A stretch of DNA of 64,000 nt from Pseudoalteromonas umbrosa (GCF_030125375.1 NZ_JASJUU010000005.1:189102-253101); one strand, 5' to 3'; numbered from the stretch's first letter, positions 27,256 through 36,552 are shown. The notes: generated from the letters alone by a model not told the origin. Numbers and translations: made by a program.

Positions 27256-27269
27256 CTTGTATATACAAG
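27256..27269. promoter_or_regulatory. HutC operator
   Basis: CTTGTATATACAAG is a perfect 14-bp palindrome in the hutI-hutC intergenic region. It contains the TGTATATACA-like core known for HutC repressors. An extra ATACAAG half-site occurs about 13 bp to the left. It lies about 50 bp from each start, so it can control both directions. Confidence 0.88.
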
Positions 27270-27318
27270 ATGACTGTGCCACCTTTATGACTAACCTTTT
27301 ATTACACGGTAGCAGACA

Positions 27319-28029
27319 GTGACTGAACAGCCTAAATTTGCACAGATCAAACAGCATATTATTGAACAGATCCGAGCTGGAGTGTGGCTAGAACATCAAC
27401 GTGTCCCCTCTGAAAATGAGCTATCCGATCAATTTAAGGTGAGCCGCATGACCGCGCGACGAGCACTGAGTGAACTCACTGAAGTAGGCATACTTACCCG
27501 AAGTCAGGGCTTAGGCACATTTGTCGCCAGTTTTAAATCTCAGTCTTCTCTATTGGAAATACGTAACATTGCTGATGAAGTTGCGCAGCGCGGTGGTGAC
27601 TATACCTGTGTGGTATTATCTCTGGAGTCAATCTTTGCAATTGCTCCGATAGCTATCGCACTTGGGGTTGAAATTAACAGTCAAGTATATCGTAGCGTGA
27701 TAGTCCACCATGAAAACGATGAACCACTTCAGGTTGAGGAGCGCTTTGTCAATCCGGCTCTGGCACCTGAGTACTTACAGCAAGACTTTACCGCATTAAC
27801 GCCGCACGAATACCTAACCCAAGTAGCACCGCTGACCGAAGCAAGGCATACCGTCGAAGCGATTATGCCTAATGAAGAAATATGCCAATGGCTGAATATG
27901 TTTAATGAGGAGCCTTGCTTACAAGTCATTCGCCGGACTTGGTCATCTCAAGGTATTGTCAGTTTTGCTCGACTGATCTCTCCAGGCAGTAAGTATCGGC
28001 TTGGAGGCCATCTAACATTCAAAAAGTAA
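27319..28029 (+). CDS. hutC: Histidine utilisation repressor HutC (GntR family)
   Basis: Transcription factor that represses hut genes and is relieved by urocanate. The 236-residue product has an N-terminal GntR winged helix (VPSENELSDQFKVSRMTARRALSELTEVGILTRSQGLGTFV, about 25-66, quoted in part) and a C-terminal UTRA ligand domain ending LISPGSKYRLGGHL. It starts with GTG at 27319 (MTEQPKFAQIKQHI). Divergent from hutI, with an operator palindrome between. Confidence 0.94.
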   Translation: MTEQPKFAQIKQHIIEQIRAGVWLEHQRVPSENELSDQFKVSRMTARRALSELTEVGILTRSQGLGTFVASFKSQSSLLEIRNIADEVAQRGGDYTCVVLSLESIFAIAPIAIALGVEINSQVYRSVIVHHENDEPLQVEERFVNPALAPEYLQQDFTALTPHEYLTQVAPLTEARHTVEAIMPNEEICQWLNMFNEEPCLQVIRRTWSSQGIVSFARLISPGSKYRLGGHLTFKK

Positions 28030-28040
28030 AGCGAAGCTGC

Positions 28041-28805
28041 TTAAATATCGTGTCGATACTCAAAACCCAACTCTGTGATTAGCGCACCATCAATCACCCT
28101 TGCCACAGACTCGTCACTGGCAAAGCTGGGGGGCTCACTGCCATATTGCGTACAGTGTTTCTGATAATAATCTTGTTTAGTCGGATGAGCTGGATGGCAT
28201 ATATTGTAGATAGGCTTTGCTGCCTGCCAATTAGATATAATACACAAAAGTCCATTAACCACATCTTGCTGATCTACCATATTAACCAGCGCCTGCGAAG
28301 AGCTTGATAAGTGTTTTCCTGAGATGAACCTGCCCGGCTCCCTACTTGGACCGACCAAACCCGCTAAACGCGCGATTTTACCATTTTGTTCACGAACCAT
28401 TTGCTCTGCAGTTTGCAATATCTGCTGACGTGTGGTGTCTTTTAGTGCCAGTGGCGATTGCTCATCAAAATGACCCGATTCTGTACCATAAACTGCGGTT
28501 GAGGAACATAACAAAAAACCACGACATTTCAGTGATGCCGCAGTTTCCAGTGCTAAACGCAATGTTTCTAGATACAAGGTTTCACTTTGACGCATCCGCG
28601 GTGGTATAGCACACACCCAATATGCATCATCCAATGTAATCGAGTGATGAAGTACTGAGTCAGTCACGCGAAATACTTTGATGTCCTCGTCGATATGTTC
28701 TTCTGTGCGTGTCGCTTGAACCTGCCAACCGTTCGCTTTAGCATCTCGAACTAATGCGCTACCAAGCCAACCTGCACCTAAAACGACTAACTTATTATTC
28801 ATCAT
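28041..28805 (-). CDS. NAD(P)-binding SDR-type epimerase-like protein
   Basis: A 254-residue Rossmann protein. The N terminus (KLVVLGAGWLGSALVRDAKANGW) carries a GxGxxG dinucleotide loop. The middle (RGFLLCSSTAVYG) resembles the Ser/Tyr active-site region of extended SDR epimerases, but the canonical YxxxK is not obvious. It is closest in style to the YeeZ-like proteins. Substrate unknown. It is convergent with hutC and not clearly part of an operon. Confidence 0.75.
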   Translation of the reverse strand: MMNNKLVVLGAGWLGSALVRDAKANGWQVQATRTEEHIDEDIKVFRVTDSVLHHSITLDDAYWVCAIPPRMRQSETLYLETLRLALETAASLKCRGFLLCSSTAVYGTESGHFDEQSPLALKDTTRQQILQTAEQMVREQNGKIARLAGLVGPSREPGRFISGKHLSSSSQALVNMVDQQDVVNGLLCIISNWQAAKPIYNICHPAHPTKQDYYQKHCTQYGSEPPSFASDESVARVIDGALITELGFEYRHDI

Positions 28806-29061
28806 ATTTTCTTAATTTTACCTAAATTAGGTCATAATGTTAGTACAGCATAATTAAAAATACCATCAACATCTACTCAGCTTTTGGTTATAAATTAGCT
28901 ACTGCAATATGATGATTCTTTACTATTTTTTTATGTTTTTAGGAACGATATGATGAAGGCTACTTATCTCATCGTACACGTACCTTGCCCAAATTAGCTA
29001 GATATATCAAATGAGATATGGTTTTATTACCTTAGCGCTGTCCCAATAAAAAGAATATGTC

Positions 29062-31092
29062 ATGTTTGAAAACTTATCTCTTCGTAAAAAAATTCTCATA
29101 CTAATCGGTGGCACAATTTCTGTGTTATTGATGCTGGCTTCCACTTATTTTGTTAATCATATCGCAACAATCTCACGTCAAGGTATTGAACGTGAAGCAC
29201 AGAGTTATATCTACTCTGAAAAACTATCTATGGAGTCATTTTTCGCTCAATATGGCAAAGTGGTCGAAACCTTTGTCACCAACCCTCATAATGTCAACTG
29301 GTTTGATAGCTACTCAGTTAGAGAGCAAAGTCTAGCTGGTGACAAAGGCTATGATGAAGTCAACGAGGACTTTCAGCGTATCAGTAAAAGCGATGAAAAC
29401 ATTCTGTCTGCATTTATGGCGTCAGCACGCACTGGTGAGTACTTTAAGGAAAACGAACGTACTTCAAACTTCTCTGATGGCCGACCTTATTACGCATACA
29501 AACGTCCATGGTGGCAAGATGCCCTGAATCACGGCAAGCTATATGTTGGCGCACTGTCTGTAGATATCAACACAGGTGATGTATCTGCCGTTGTTCAACA
29601 GCCGGTTTATAATAAGCAAGGCGAGCTGGTCGCTGTCGGTGGTGTCGACTTACAAATAAACAAAATCAATGCCATGGTCGAAGAGATCCAATTTGATGGT
29701 GAAGGCTACGGCTTCTTACTCGATAACGAACTCAAAGTAGTTCACTTATCAAAACGTACTGGGCACAACCTATCTACAACAGACGCAGGCCCTCGCGGTA
29801 AAGAAGGTTTAGCAGGTCTTGAACAGCAATTTCAAGATACACTCGGCTTTACCGAACTAACACGTTTAATTGATCGCCAAGACGCAGGCAATGCCACCGT
29901 GACATTGCAAGGTCAAGAATATTATGTTGTGTTCAACAGCGTAAAATTGGATACACCGGTACTTGATTGGCATGTGGGTATTCTAATTCCAGTAAGTCTA
30001 ATTGAAGAACCCGTAAATGAAGCAGTAATGAGCACAGTGACAGCAGTGATAGTCATTTTAGCTATCATTGTCGCCATGATTTTACTTGCTGCACAGATGA
30101 TCACACGCCCTATCATTACTTTAACAGACACTATGCGTGATATTGCCTCTGGCGAAGGTGACCTAACTCGTCGCATCAATATTGAAAGTCAAGATGAAGT
30201 GGGGCAGCTAGCTATGCATATGAACACCTTCATCGATAAGTTGCGTGCCATGATGATCGACACCGCAGCGCAAGCAGAACAACTTAGCGGTGCCTCAGCT
30301 CAGCTGCGTGATGTCTCAAATAATACCAATGATGAAATCCAGCAAGAAAAAGAGCAAGTAGACAGCGTTTCCGCAGCTGTAACGGAAATGGCCGCAACGG
30401 TAACCGAAATATCTCGTAATGCCCATGAAACAAATCGCGCATCCGACTTAGTGCAGAGTATGACCAACGATGGTGCTCAGCGCTCAAGTCAAGCTCAAGA
30501 AGTGATGACGGAGCTCGCCAGCCACATTGGTGAAGCAGCCAAAGTTGTTGCAGGCTTAGAGCAAGAGACCAGTAATATCGGCGCAGTCATTGATGTTATC
30601 AATGGTATTGCCGAGCAAACGAACCTGCTGGCTTTAAATGCAGCGATTGAAGCGGCTCGTGCTGGCGAGCAAGGGCGCGGGTTTGCGGTTGTTGCGGACG
30701 AGGTTAGAAGCCTTGCAAGTCGCACTCAAGAGTCAACAGATGATATTCGTAATATGATCTCGCGATTGCAGCAAATTGCACAGCAAGCGTCAACCATGAT
30801 GCAACAGGGTCAGGAGCGAGCGCAAAGCTCAGTTGAGCAAACTCAAGAAGTGTTAGATGCATTGCGTAATATCACTGAGTCGGTTAACACGGTACAAGAT
30901 CAGAGTCACCAAATCGCGACTTCAACAGAAGAGCAAACTGTGGTGGCGGAAGACATTAATAACAGCCTGACCGCGATTAATGACTTAGTTAATAGCACGG
31001 CAAATCATGCTCACCTACTGGCTGATGAAGCTAGAGACTTAAATGACTTAGCCAAAGCCCTCAACGCGACGGTCAATCAGTTTAAACTTTAA
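29062..31092 (+). CDS. Methyl-accepting chemotaxis protein with Cache domain
   Basis: Chemoreceptor of 676 residues. It has a membrane segment at about 10-30 and a large periplasmic dCache-type domain (about 35-310; YYAYKRPWWQDALNHGKLYVG and VGGVDLQINKINAMV are typical Cache stretches). A second membrane segment lies near 318-342, followed by HAMP (ITLTDTMRDIASGEGDLTRRI) and the signalling hairpin INGIAEQTNLLALNAAIEA. The ligand is unknown; dCache receptors often sense amino acids or organic acids. No C-terminal pentapeptide. Stands alone, with a stem-loop after the stop. Confidence 0.93.
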   Translation: MFENLSLRKKILILIGGTISVLLMLASTYFVNHIATISRQGIEREAQSYIYSEKLSMESFFAQYGKVVETFVTNPHNVNWFDSYSVREQSLAGDKGYDEVNEDFQRISKSDENILSAFMASARTGEYFKENERTSNFSDGRPYYAYKRPWWQDALNHGKLYVGALSVDINTGDVSAVVQQPVYNKQGELVAVGGVDLQINKINAMVEEIQFDGEGYGFLLDNELKVVHLSKRTGHNLSTTDAGPRGKEGLAGLEQQFQDTLGFTELTRLIDRQDAGNATVTLQGQEYYVVFNSVKLDTPVLDWHVGILIPVSLIEEPVNEAVMSTVTAVIVILAIIVAMILLAAQMITRPIITLTDTMRDIASGEGDLTRRINIESQDEVGQLAMHMNTFIDKLRAMMIDTAAQAEQLSGASAQLRDVSNNTNDEIQQEKEQVDSVSAAVTEMAATVTEISRNAHETNRASDLVQSMTNDGAQRSSQAQEVMTELASHIGEAAKVVAGLEQETSNIGAVIDVINGIAEQTNLLALNAAIEAARAGEQGRGFAVVADEVRSLASRTQESTDDIRNMISRLQQIAQQASTMMQQGQERAQSSVEQTQEVLDALRNITESVNTVQDQSHQIATSTEEQTVVAEDINNSLTAINDLVNSTANHAHLLADEARDLNDLAKALNATVNQFKL

Positions 31093-31100
31093 CCATTTTA

Positions 31101-31127
31101 AGTACGGTGCATAAAATGCGCCGTACT
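31101..31127 (+). terminator. Stem-loop after the Cache chemoreceptor gene
   Basis: AGTACGGTGCAT (31101-31112) and ATGCGCCGTACT (31116-31127) pair over 12 positions with one non-Watson-Crick pair and a 3-nt loop. There is no T-run, so termination is probable but not certain. The rest of the gap to 31416 is AT-rich with no gene. Confidence 0.55.
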
Positions 31128-31416
31128 CGCCCACCTTAAATTTTTTTCAAGTTAACGCCCAAGTATTGTGAATAAAATACATACTAAAATGAGTAATTAT
31201 CCCCTCACCTGCAACGAAACTCACTAAATATCAATCGTTAATGAATTAAAGATAACTGTTGATCATAATCAAACAATTTCACCTAAAACGCTTTACATGG
31301 GTATTTTTTTTCGTCAAATTAATAATAAAATCGTAGAAAACAAGTATATTAATATGTGGCACTGTGTATTTCTGTGCAGATCAACTCATAGCTCAATGTA
31401 GCTTCTAGGGTGTTAT

Positions 31417-33348
31417 ATGATAAAAAACTGGCGACTCAGCCAACAATTAAACGGCGCCTTTGGCGTGATGATATTGATGATAATCGTATTATCTATTACC
31501 GCCTTCTGGGGACTAAACAGCGGGTACAACAACTTTGTCGAATATCGTACCAAAGCAAGGGACAGCAATTTAGCAGGACGAATTCAAGCAAATTTATTAG
31601 AGGTAAGATTACAGGCCATAAAATATTTAAAACACCAAAGCGATGCCAATATAGCCCAGTTTGACAAGCGACTCGAGCTACTTAAATCCCTCCTCGACAC
31701 CGCGCAAGCACAGTATACTAACTCCTCTCAACTGAACATCATCACACACAGCCAAAAGCAAATGGAAAAATATGAAGGCAGCTTTAGACAGGTTATTAGC
31801 TTGTATGAGCGACGCCATCAAATTGTTCATAACACATTGAACAAATATGGCCCTGAGCTAGATGGTAAACTGCGGACCATGATGGATAATGCCCAATCTA
31901 TCGAAGAGGTGAATAAAATCAGTGCGCTTAGAAGTCTATTACAACAAGGCCGGCTATCAACAAACCAATTCTTAGTGGCCAATGCTGAGCGAGACTACCG
32001 ATTAGCAAAAGATACCTTGGGCACGTTAAACCGCCAAGCTAAGCAGTTTTTTCAGCTATCCCAAACAGGTCAATCTCAAGGGTTCATCACCCCCCTTGAG
32101 GCCTATCAAGCAGGTTTGGAAGAGGTGTATCAAGTCATCATAAAGCGTAATACTGAAATTACCCAAGTACTTGATAAAATTGGCCCTGACGTCGCCGCCC
32201 AAGTTGAAAATATCAAACTCGATATCAAGTCTTCCCAAGATGAACTTGGACCGATTGTGCAAGCAGCCAGTGCCAATGCCAAATTTACTGTGATCACCCT
32301 TGCTATACTTATCATTGTCTGCGGGCTATTCTTTAGCTGGTTTATCAGTAAAATCATCAAGCAACCTATTGGTGGTGAACCACGAGAAATCGAAGCCATG
32401 GCAAGAAAAATTGCCTCAGGCGATCTCACTGTGCACTTCGATCACAGTCAAAATAGCAGTGGCATTTACCAAGCCATGTCCGAAATGGTGACCAACCTGA
32501 GGGCTTTTATTGAGCAAATCCATCAATCTACCGATACATTGACCGCGACCGCACATAATATGAGCGCCATCACCACACAAGCCATGCAAGGTGCAGAGCA
32601 ACAAATGTCGCAGTTAGAAAACACCGATAGAGCAATGGATGAGATGGCGCAAACCGTCGCAGATATTACGCAAAGTACGCAGTCTGCTGCAGATACCGCC
32701 ACTACCGCAGAAGAATCCTCTCAGCATGGGTTAAATGCAGTGGCACAAACCACCACGTCAATCACAACGCTCAAAGCCGACATTGATAATGTAAGCCAAA
32801 CGATTTCAAAGCTTGCCGAGGAGACTCAGTCTGTCGGCTCTATCCTAGATGTGATCAGAGGCATTGCCGATCAAACCAACTTGCTTGCACTCAATGCCGC
32901 AATTGAAGCGGCGAGAGCTGGTGAGCAAGGTAGAGGCTTTGCCGTTGTTGCTGATGAGGTGCGCAGTCTTGCTAGCCGCACTCAGCAAAGTACCGAAGAA
33001 ATCCAGGCCATGATTTCTCGTCTGCAACAGGAGGCACAGCGCTCAGTTGAGCTCATGGGCAGTAATGTAGAGAATGCAGAAACCACGGCCGAGCAAATTC
33101 ACCAAGCGGGAGAAACCCTTCAGCAGGTTTCCGATTCTGTGATTGCGATCCGTGACATGAGCATTCAAATTGCCAGTGCCACTGAGCAACAAAATGCTGT
33201 GACACAGCAGGTCTCACAAGGCGTACGTGATGTCACCGGCACAGCAAAAGAAACCGCACAAGGGGCAGAAAAAGCCTCAAATGATGCGACATTGCTGGCA
33301 ACATTAGCAGATGAACTTGCTACCACCGCCAAGCGTTACCAACTTTAG
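31417..33348 (+). CDS. Methyl-accepting chemotaxis protein with HBM-like sensor domain
   Basis: Chemoreceptor of 643 residues. It has a membrane segment at about 12-32, a helical periplasmic region of about 250 residues (helical bimodular pattern; the YLKHQSDANIAQFDKRLELLKSLL-type helix is quoted only in part) and a second membrane segment (about 288-310). HAMP (IASGDLTVHFDHS) and the tip IRGIADQTNLLALNAAIEA follow. Its sensor type resembles the receptor at 18763-20643. HBM receptors elsewhere bind TCA intermediates and acetate; the ligand here is unknown. A stem-loop follows. Confidence 0.93.
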   Translation: MIKNWRLSQQLNGAFGVMILMIIVLSITAFWGLNSGYNNFVEYRTKARDSNLAGRIQANLLEVRLQAIKYLKHQSDANIAQFDKRLELLKSLLDTAQAQYTNSSQLNIITHSQKQMEKYEGSFRQVISLYERRHQIVHNTLNKYGPELDGKLRTMMDNAQSIEEVNKISALRSLLQQGRLSTNQFLVANAERDYRLAKDTLGTLNRQAKQFFQLSQTGQSQGFITPLEAYQAGLEEVYQVIIKRNTEITQVLDKIGPDVAAQVENIKLDIKSSQDELGPIVQAASANAKFTVITLAILIIVCGLFFSWFISKIIKQPIGGEPREIEAMARKIASGDLTVHFDHSQNSSGIYQAMSEMVTNLRAFIEQIHQSTDTLTATAHNMSAITTQAMQGAEQQMSQLENTDRAMDEMAQTVADITQSTQSAADTATTAEESSQHGLNAVAQTTTSITTLKADIDNVSQTISKLAEETQSVGSILDVIRGIADQTNLLALNAAIEAARAGEQGRGFAVVADEVRSLASRTQQSTEEIQAMISRLQQEAQRSVELMGSNVENAETTAEQIHQAGETLQQVSDSVIAIRDMSIQIASATEQQNAVTQQVSQGVRDVTGTAKETAQGAEKASNDATLLATLADELATTAKRYQL

Positions 33349-33355
33349 CTACTCA

Positions 33356-33387
33356 TTAGGCAATACAGCACACGTTGTATTGCCTAA
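33356..33387 (+). terminator. Stem-loop after the HBM chemoreceptor gene
   Basis: A perfect 12-bp inverted repeat, TTAGGCAATACA (33356-33367) with TGTATTGCCTAA (33376-33387), with an 8-nt loop. It lies between the chemoreceptor stop and the hemN promoter. Confidence 0.7.
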
Positions 33388-33398
33388 TAAACACCCGG

Positions 33399-33440
33399 TT
33401 GCGTCAGATCAAACTCTGCTGTTGTACTAACACCTATAAT
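33399..33440 (+). promoter_or_regulatory. Candidate FNR-dependent promoter of hemN
   Basis: TTGCG-TCAG-ATCAA at 33399-33412 matches the FNR site TTGAT-N4-ATCAA at 8 of 10 positions. A perfect -10 TATAAT lies at 33435-33440. A start near 33447 would put the FNR site centre at -41.5, the class II position. There is no good -35 hexamer, as expected for an activator-dependent promoter. Confidence 0.65.
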
Positions 33441-33470
33441 TAGGCTGTGTAATTTTATTTGAGTGCGATC

Positions 33471-34841
33471 GTGATTAAACTACCTCATTGGGAAGACTCC
33501 CTGATCCAGAAATACAATATTTCTGGTCCAAGATATACTTCTTATCCCACCGCTTTGTCATTGGCTTCCGGGTATACACAAAGTGATTTAACCAACGCCA
33601 TTGCCAGTTCTGCCAATCGCGCACTGTCGCTGTATATTCATATCCCTTTTTGCCATCAGTTATGCTATTACTGTGGCTGTAATAAAATCATTACGCGCCA
33701 TCAGTCTAAAGCCGATGTGTACCTTGACCATCTACTTCAAGAAATTGCTGCTCAAGCGCCCCTATTTAAGGACTATCAAATTGAGCAATTGCATTTAGGT
33801 GGCGGCACACCGACATTTTTAACTGCTGAGCAAATGAATCGGCTCATCGACGCTCTTGAGCAACATTTTGACTTTACTCATACTGCGCAACGCGGCATTG
33901 AAATAGACCCTCGCTCTTTAACTGAAGGCATGCTGGAGTCACTCAAAGCACTTGGCTTCAATCGTGTATCTTTTGGCGTGCAAGACTTTAATGACCAAGT
34001 ACAAGCTGCGGTGAATCGTCCACAGCAAATAGATGAAGTACTCACGGTCTTGCACAAAGCAAGAGCCCTCGGATTCAAGTCCATCAATATGGACATGATA
34101 TACGGCTTGCCACACCAAACTCCCGAGACCTACCAAGCCACTATAGAGCAACTTATCGAGTTAGCGCCAGATCGTGTTTCGCTCTTCAATTACGCCCATT
34201 TACCAGACAGATTTGCCGCTCAGCGTAAACTCAAAGAGCATGATATGCCTACACCAGAACAAAAGTTGGCCATCTTCAAAGCGACACTTGAGCGCATGAC
34301 ACAGGCAGGATACCAATACATTGGTATGGATCACTTTGCAAAACAAGATGATGAGCTTGCAATTGCACAGCGCGAAGGTCAACTACACAGAAACTTTCAA
34401 GGCTATACCACCCATGGTAACTGTGATTTATTAGGTTTAGGCGTGTCATCTATTTCTCAGATAGGTAATGCCATATTACAGAATGAGAAAGATCTTAAGC
34501 CATACTACCAAGCGGTGTCTGAACAAAAAAATGCCATCAGTAAAGGGATATCTTTACACCAAGATGACCTCATACGTGCCGCCGTGATAAAGCAGCTTAT
34601 TTGCCATTTCGACTTAGATAAAACAGCAATCAATGCCCAGTTTAATATCGATTTTGATGAATACTTTGCGCAGGCACTGCAAGCTCTCGAACCTTTGGAA
34701 ACAGATGGCTTAGTGATCAACGACCAAAACGCCATCACTGTCACAGCCAAAGGCACCTTATTCATTCGGATCATTTGCATGTGCTTTGACGCCTATTTAC
34801 AGCAACAAATTAAGAATACTCGCTTTTCACGAGTGATATAA
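33471..34841 (+). CDS. hemN: Oxygen-independent coproporphyrinogen III oxidase
   Basis: Radical SAM enzyme that decarboxylates coproporphyrinogen III to protoporphyrinogen IX without oxygen in haem synthesis. The 456-residue product contains the iron-sulfur motif CHQLCYYCGCNK (CX3CX2CXC, about residue 62), the GGGTPTFL SAM region, EIDPRSLTEGML, and the HemN-specific N terminus YNISGPRYTSYPTA. I use GTG 33471; the upstream TTG 33459 in frame is possible. An FNR-like site precedes it. Confidence 0.95.
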   Translation: MIKLPHWEDSLIQKYNISGPRYTSYPTALSLASGYTQSDLTNAIASSANRALSLYIHIPFCHQLCYYCGCNKIITRHQSKADVYLDHLLQEIAAQAPLFKDYQIEQLHLGGGTPTFLTAEQMNRLIDALEQHFDFTHTAQRGIEIDPRSLTEGMLESLKALGFNRVSFGVQDFNDQVQAAVNRPQQIDEVLTVLHKARALGFKSINMDMIYGLPHQTPETYQATIEQLIELAPDRVSLFNYAHLPDRFAAQRKLKEHDMPTPEQKLAIFKATLERMTQAGYQYIGMDHFAKQDDELAIAQREGQLHRNFQGYTTHGNCDLLGLGVSSISQIGNAILQNEKDLKPYYQAVSEQKNAISKGISLHQDDLIRAAVIKQLICHFDLDKTAINAQFNIDFDEYFAQALQALEPLETDGLVINDQNAITVTAKGTLFIRIICMCFDAYLQQQIKNTRFSRVI

Positions 34842-34964
34842 AAACTCGGCCTACAGCAACTGTGGGCCCCCTATTCCACTTCATTGCCTCACGTTCATGC
34901 GAAAACGATTGCACTCACAGTCGCACTGTTTCACACTGGCAAAAAAGCAATGCAAGGAAAAAGT

Positions 34965-35246
34965 ATGCTCAGACCTAAACGTTATTTAGCATTATCTGTG
35001 ATCTTTGCAATCATTGCGATTGCGCCTATTCTCAGTATGCTCTTTGCACAGCTTTTATCCAACTCACTGACGTGCGTCGTCAATGAGCGGGGCGATACAC
35101 CTTGTATACTTTTCAACTATGATATCACCATGATATTGGTGGGCTTTTATGTTAGTGGCTGGGTTGCACTGCTCACGCTTCCAATTGCAGGATGTGTATC
35201 AGGGTGGTTTTATCTGAGTTACCTCAAGTTAAAGTCAAAAAGTTAA
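34965..35246 (+). CDS. Small membrane protein of unknown function
   Basis: Not recognised. From ATG 34965, which has AAGGA 8 nt upstream, it encodes 93 residues with two membrane segments (about 7-30 and 52-85). Between them is a short loop containing two cysteines (SLTCVVNERGDTPCIL) that could form a disulfide in the periplasm. A longer frame to 34884 lacks a ribosome-binding site. It is convergent with the TonB-like gene 7 bp away. Confidence 0.6.
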   Translation: MLRPKRYLALSVIFAIIAIAPILSMLFAQLLSNSLTCVVNERGDTPCILFNYDITMILVGFYVSGWVALLTLPIAGCVSGWFYLSYLKLKSKS

Positions 35247-35253
35247 CACTTAC

Positions 35254-35943
35254 TTATTTAAGATACTTATCCAGTGCTTGCTTTAACATCACTTCATTAT
35301 TAGAGAGTTCACCTGGACAAGGCCTCCCTGAAGAGGAAGGCAAACCTGCTTGTGCCATCTCCGACGAATCATCAAATAAATAACACTTGCCTTTCCATTT
35401 CACCAAGCGTTTATTTTGACTGCGATAAATCACCTCGGTTTCACCGGATAAATACTGTGTGTGCGCTTTTGGCGTGCTCATTCTTAGAGCTGGCGATCCA
35501 GTCTGTTTATCAAACTGACGAGAGCCAAAAAAAGCTTCTTGCTCTTTTTGCTTTAGCTGTTCAATACCTTTATAGGGGTTGACCTTAATCACTTTTACTT
35601 TATTAGCTGTAGGAGTATTTTGCTCATGAATTGATTCGAGTGAGGGTTGGTCTTGCACACTCTTCGGCTGCGCGGATGCTTGCTCCGCAATGACCTCTTC
35701 AGCTTGCTCAGGCCCGATTATTTTCTCTTCAACAGGAGGGGTATCTACGACTTCGCTCACATCAGCGTCAACAACCTCTTCTTCTGTAGCTGATTTATCC
35801 GGTTCATTCATTGTCACCATATAAACTTTAAGCGATTTATCATTTTTTACTACAGGCGCTGTCGGGGCGACTAAAAATAACAAACACCCAATAACACCAT
35901 GAATGGTCAAAGAGCCCAACACAGCCACTCGCGTAGAGTGCAT
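35254..35943 (-). CDS. TonB-like single-pass membrane protein of unknown function
   Basis: Not recognised as a named family. The 229-residue product has an N-terminal membrane anchor (about 7-27: VLGSLTIHGVIGCLLFLV), with a histidine inside the membrane segment like TonB. An acidic, Glu/Pro/Val-rich spacer (about 40-110) follows, then a small C-terminal domain with two cysteines (GKCYLFDD and SGRPCPGE). The classic TonB C-terminal domain is not visible and no exbB/exbD is nearby. It may be a lineage-specific envelope protein. Shine-Dalgarno AAAGGA lies upstream of the ATG. Confidence 0.65.
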   Translation of the reverse strand: MHSTRVAVLGSLTIHGVIGCLLFLVAPTAPVVKNDKSLKVYMVTMNEPDKSATEEEVVDADVSEVVDTPPVEEKIIGPEQAEEVIAEQASAQPKSVQDQPSLESIHEQNTPTANKVKVIKVNPYKGIEQLKQKEQEAFFGSRQFDKQTGSPALRMSTPKAHTQYLSGETEVIYRSQNKRLVKWKGKCYLFDDSSEMAQAGLPSSSGRPCPGELSNNEVMLKQALDKYLK

Positions 35944-36054
35944 TACATAATCCTTTAATTTTCTATCGTTGTTTATGTTTGGAGGTTTATTTTCTAAAAA
36001 AGTTCAGCACCTTAGAATGAAACTAAGAAGGTATAAACGCAAGTCTTAAAACGA

Positions 36055-36082
36055 AAAAACCCCGGCTTTAGCCGGGGTTTTT
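36055..36082 (-). terminator. Terminator of the S10 operon
   Basis: A perfect inverted repeat AAAAACCCCGGC (36055-36066) / GCCGGGGTTTTT (36071-36082) with a TTTA loop. It has a GC-rich core and T-runs in both directions. It lies 21 bp past the rpsQ stop and should end the ribosomal transcript. Confidence 0.95.
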
Positions 36083-36103
36083 ATAAGTCAACTTAATTAA
36101 AAA

Positions 36104-36361
36104 TTAAGCTTTCTTAGGACGTTCAATCACGTCAACTAGCGTCCAAGATTTTTTCTTAGAGATTGGCGCACATTCGCGAATAGTCACGACGTCACCTGCT
36201 AGTGCTGTGTTGTTCTCATCATGTGCGTGCAACTTAGTTGTACGCTTGATGAATTTACCGTAGATCGGGTGTTTAACCTGACGCTCGATAGCAACAACGA
36301 TTGACTTATCCATTTTGTCGCTAACTACACGACCTTGAAGAGTACGGATTTTATCGCTCAT
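36104..36361 (-). CDS. rpsQ: 30S ribosomal protein S17 (uS17)
   Basis: Primary 16S rRNA-binding protein of the small subunit. The 85-residue product (RTLQGRVVSDKMDKSIVVAIER...HPIYGKFIKRTTKLHAHDE) is full length. It is the last gene of the S10 operon and its ATG overlaps the rpmC stop by 1 bp. A strong terminator follows instead of rplN. Confidence 0.98.
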   Translation of the reverse strand: MSDKIRTLQGRVVSDKMDKSIVVAIERQVKHPIYGKFIKRTTKLHAHDENNTALAGDVVTIRECAPISKKKSWTLVDVIERPKKA

Positions 36362-36552
36362 TATGCACCTGCCTTCTGGTTGATAACCGTTTTAACACGC
36401 GCAATATTGCGACGTACTTTTTTCAGCTCGTGAGTTTGAGCTAGCTGACCAGTGCTCGCTTGCATGCGCAGGTTGAACTGCTCACGAAGAAGCTCTAGAA
36501 GTTCAGCTTTAAGCTCTTCTACGCTTTTGTCTTTCAATTCGCTAGCTTTCAT
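36361..36552 (-). CDS. rpmC: 50S ribosomal protein L29 (uL29)
   Basis: Small helical protein near the polypeptide exit tunnel. The 63-residue product (MKASELKDKSVEELKAELL ... RRNIARVKTVI) matches the family in length and sequence. It abuts rplP, with the start A shared with the rplP stop. Confidence 0.98.
   Translation of the reverse strand: MKASELKDKSVEELKAELLELLREQFNLRMQASTGQLAQTHELKKVRRNIARVKTVINQKAGA

Noticed and set aside
35254..35943. Calling this gene tonB
   Set aside because: The anchor is TonB-like but the conserved TonB C-terminal domain and exbB/exbD neighbours are missing.
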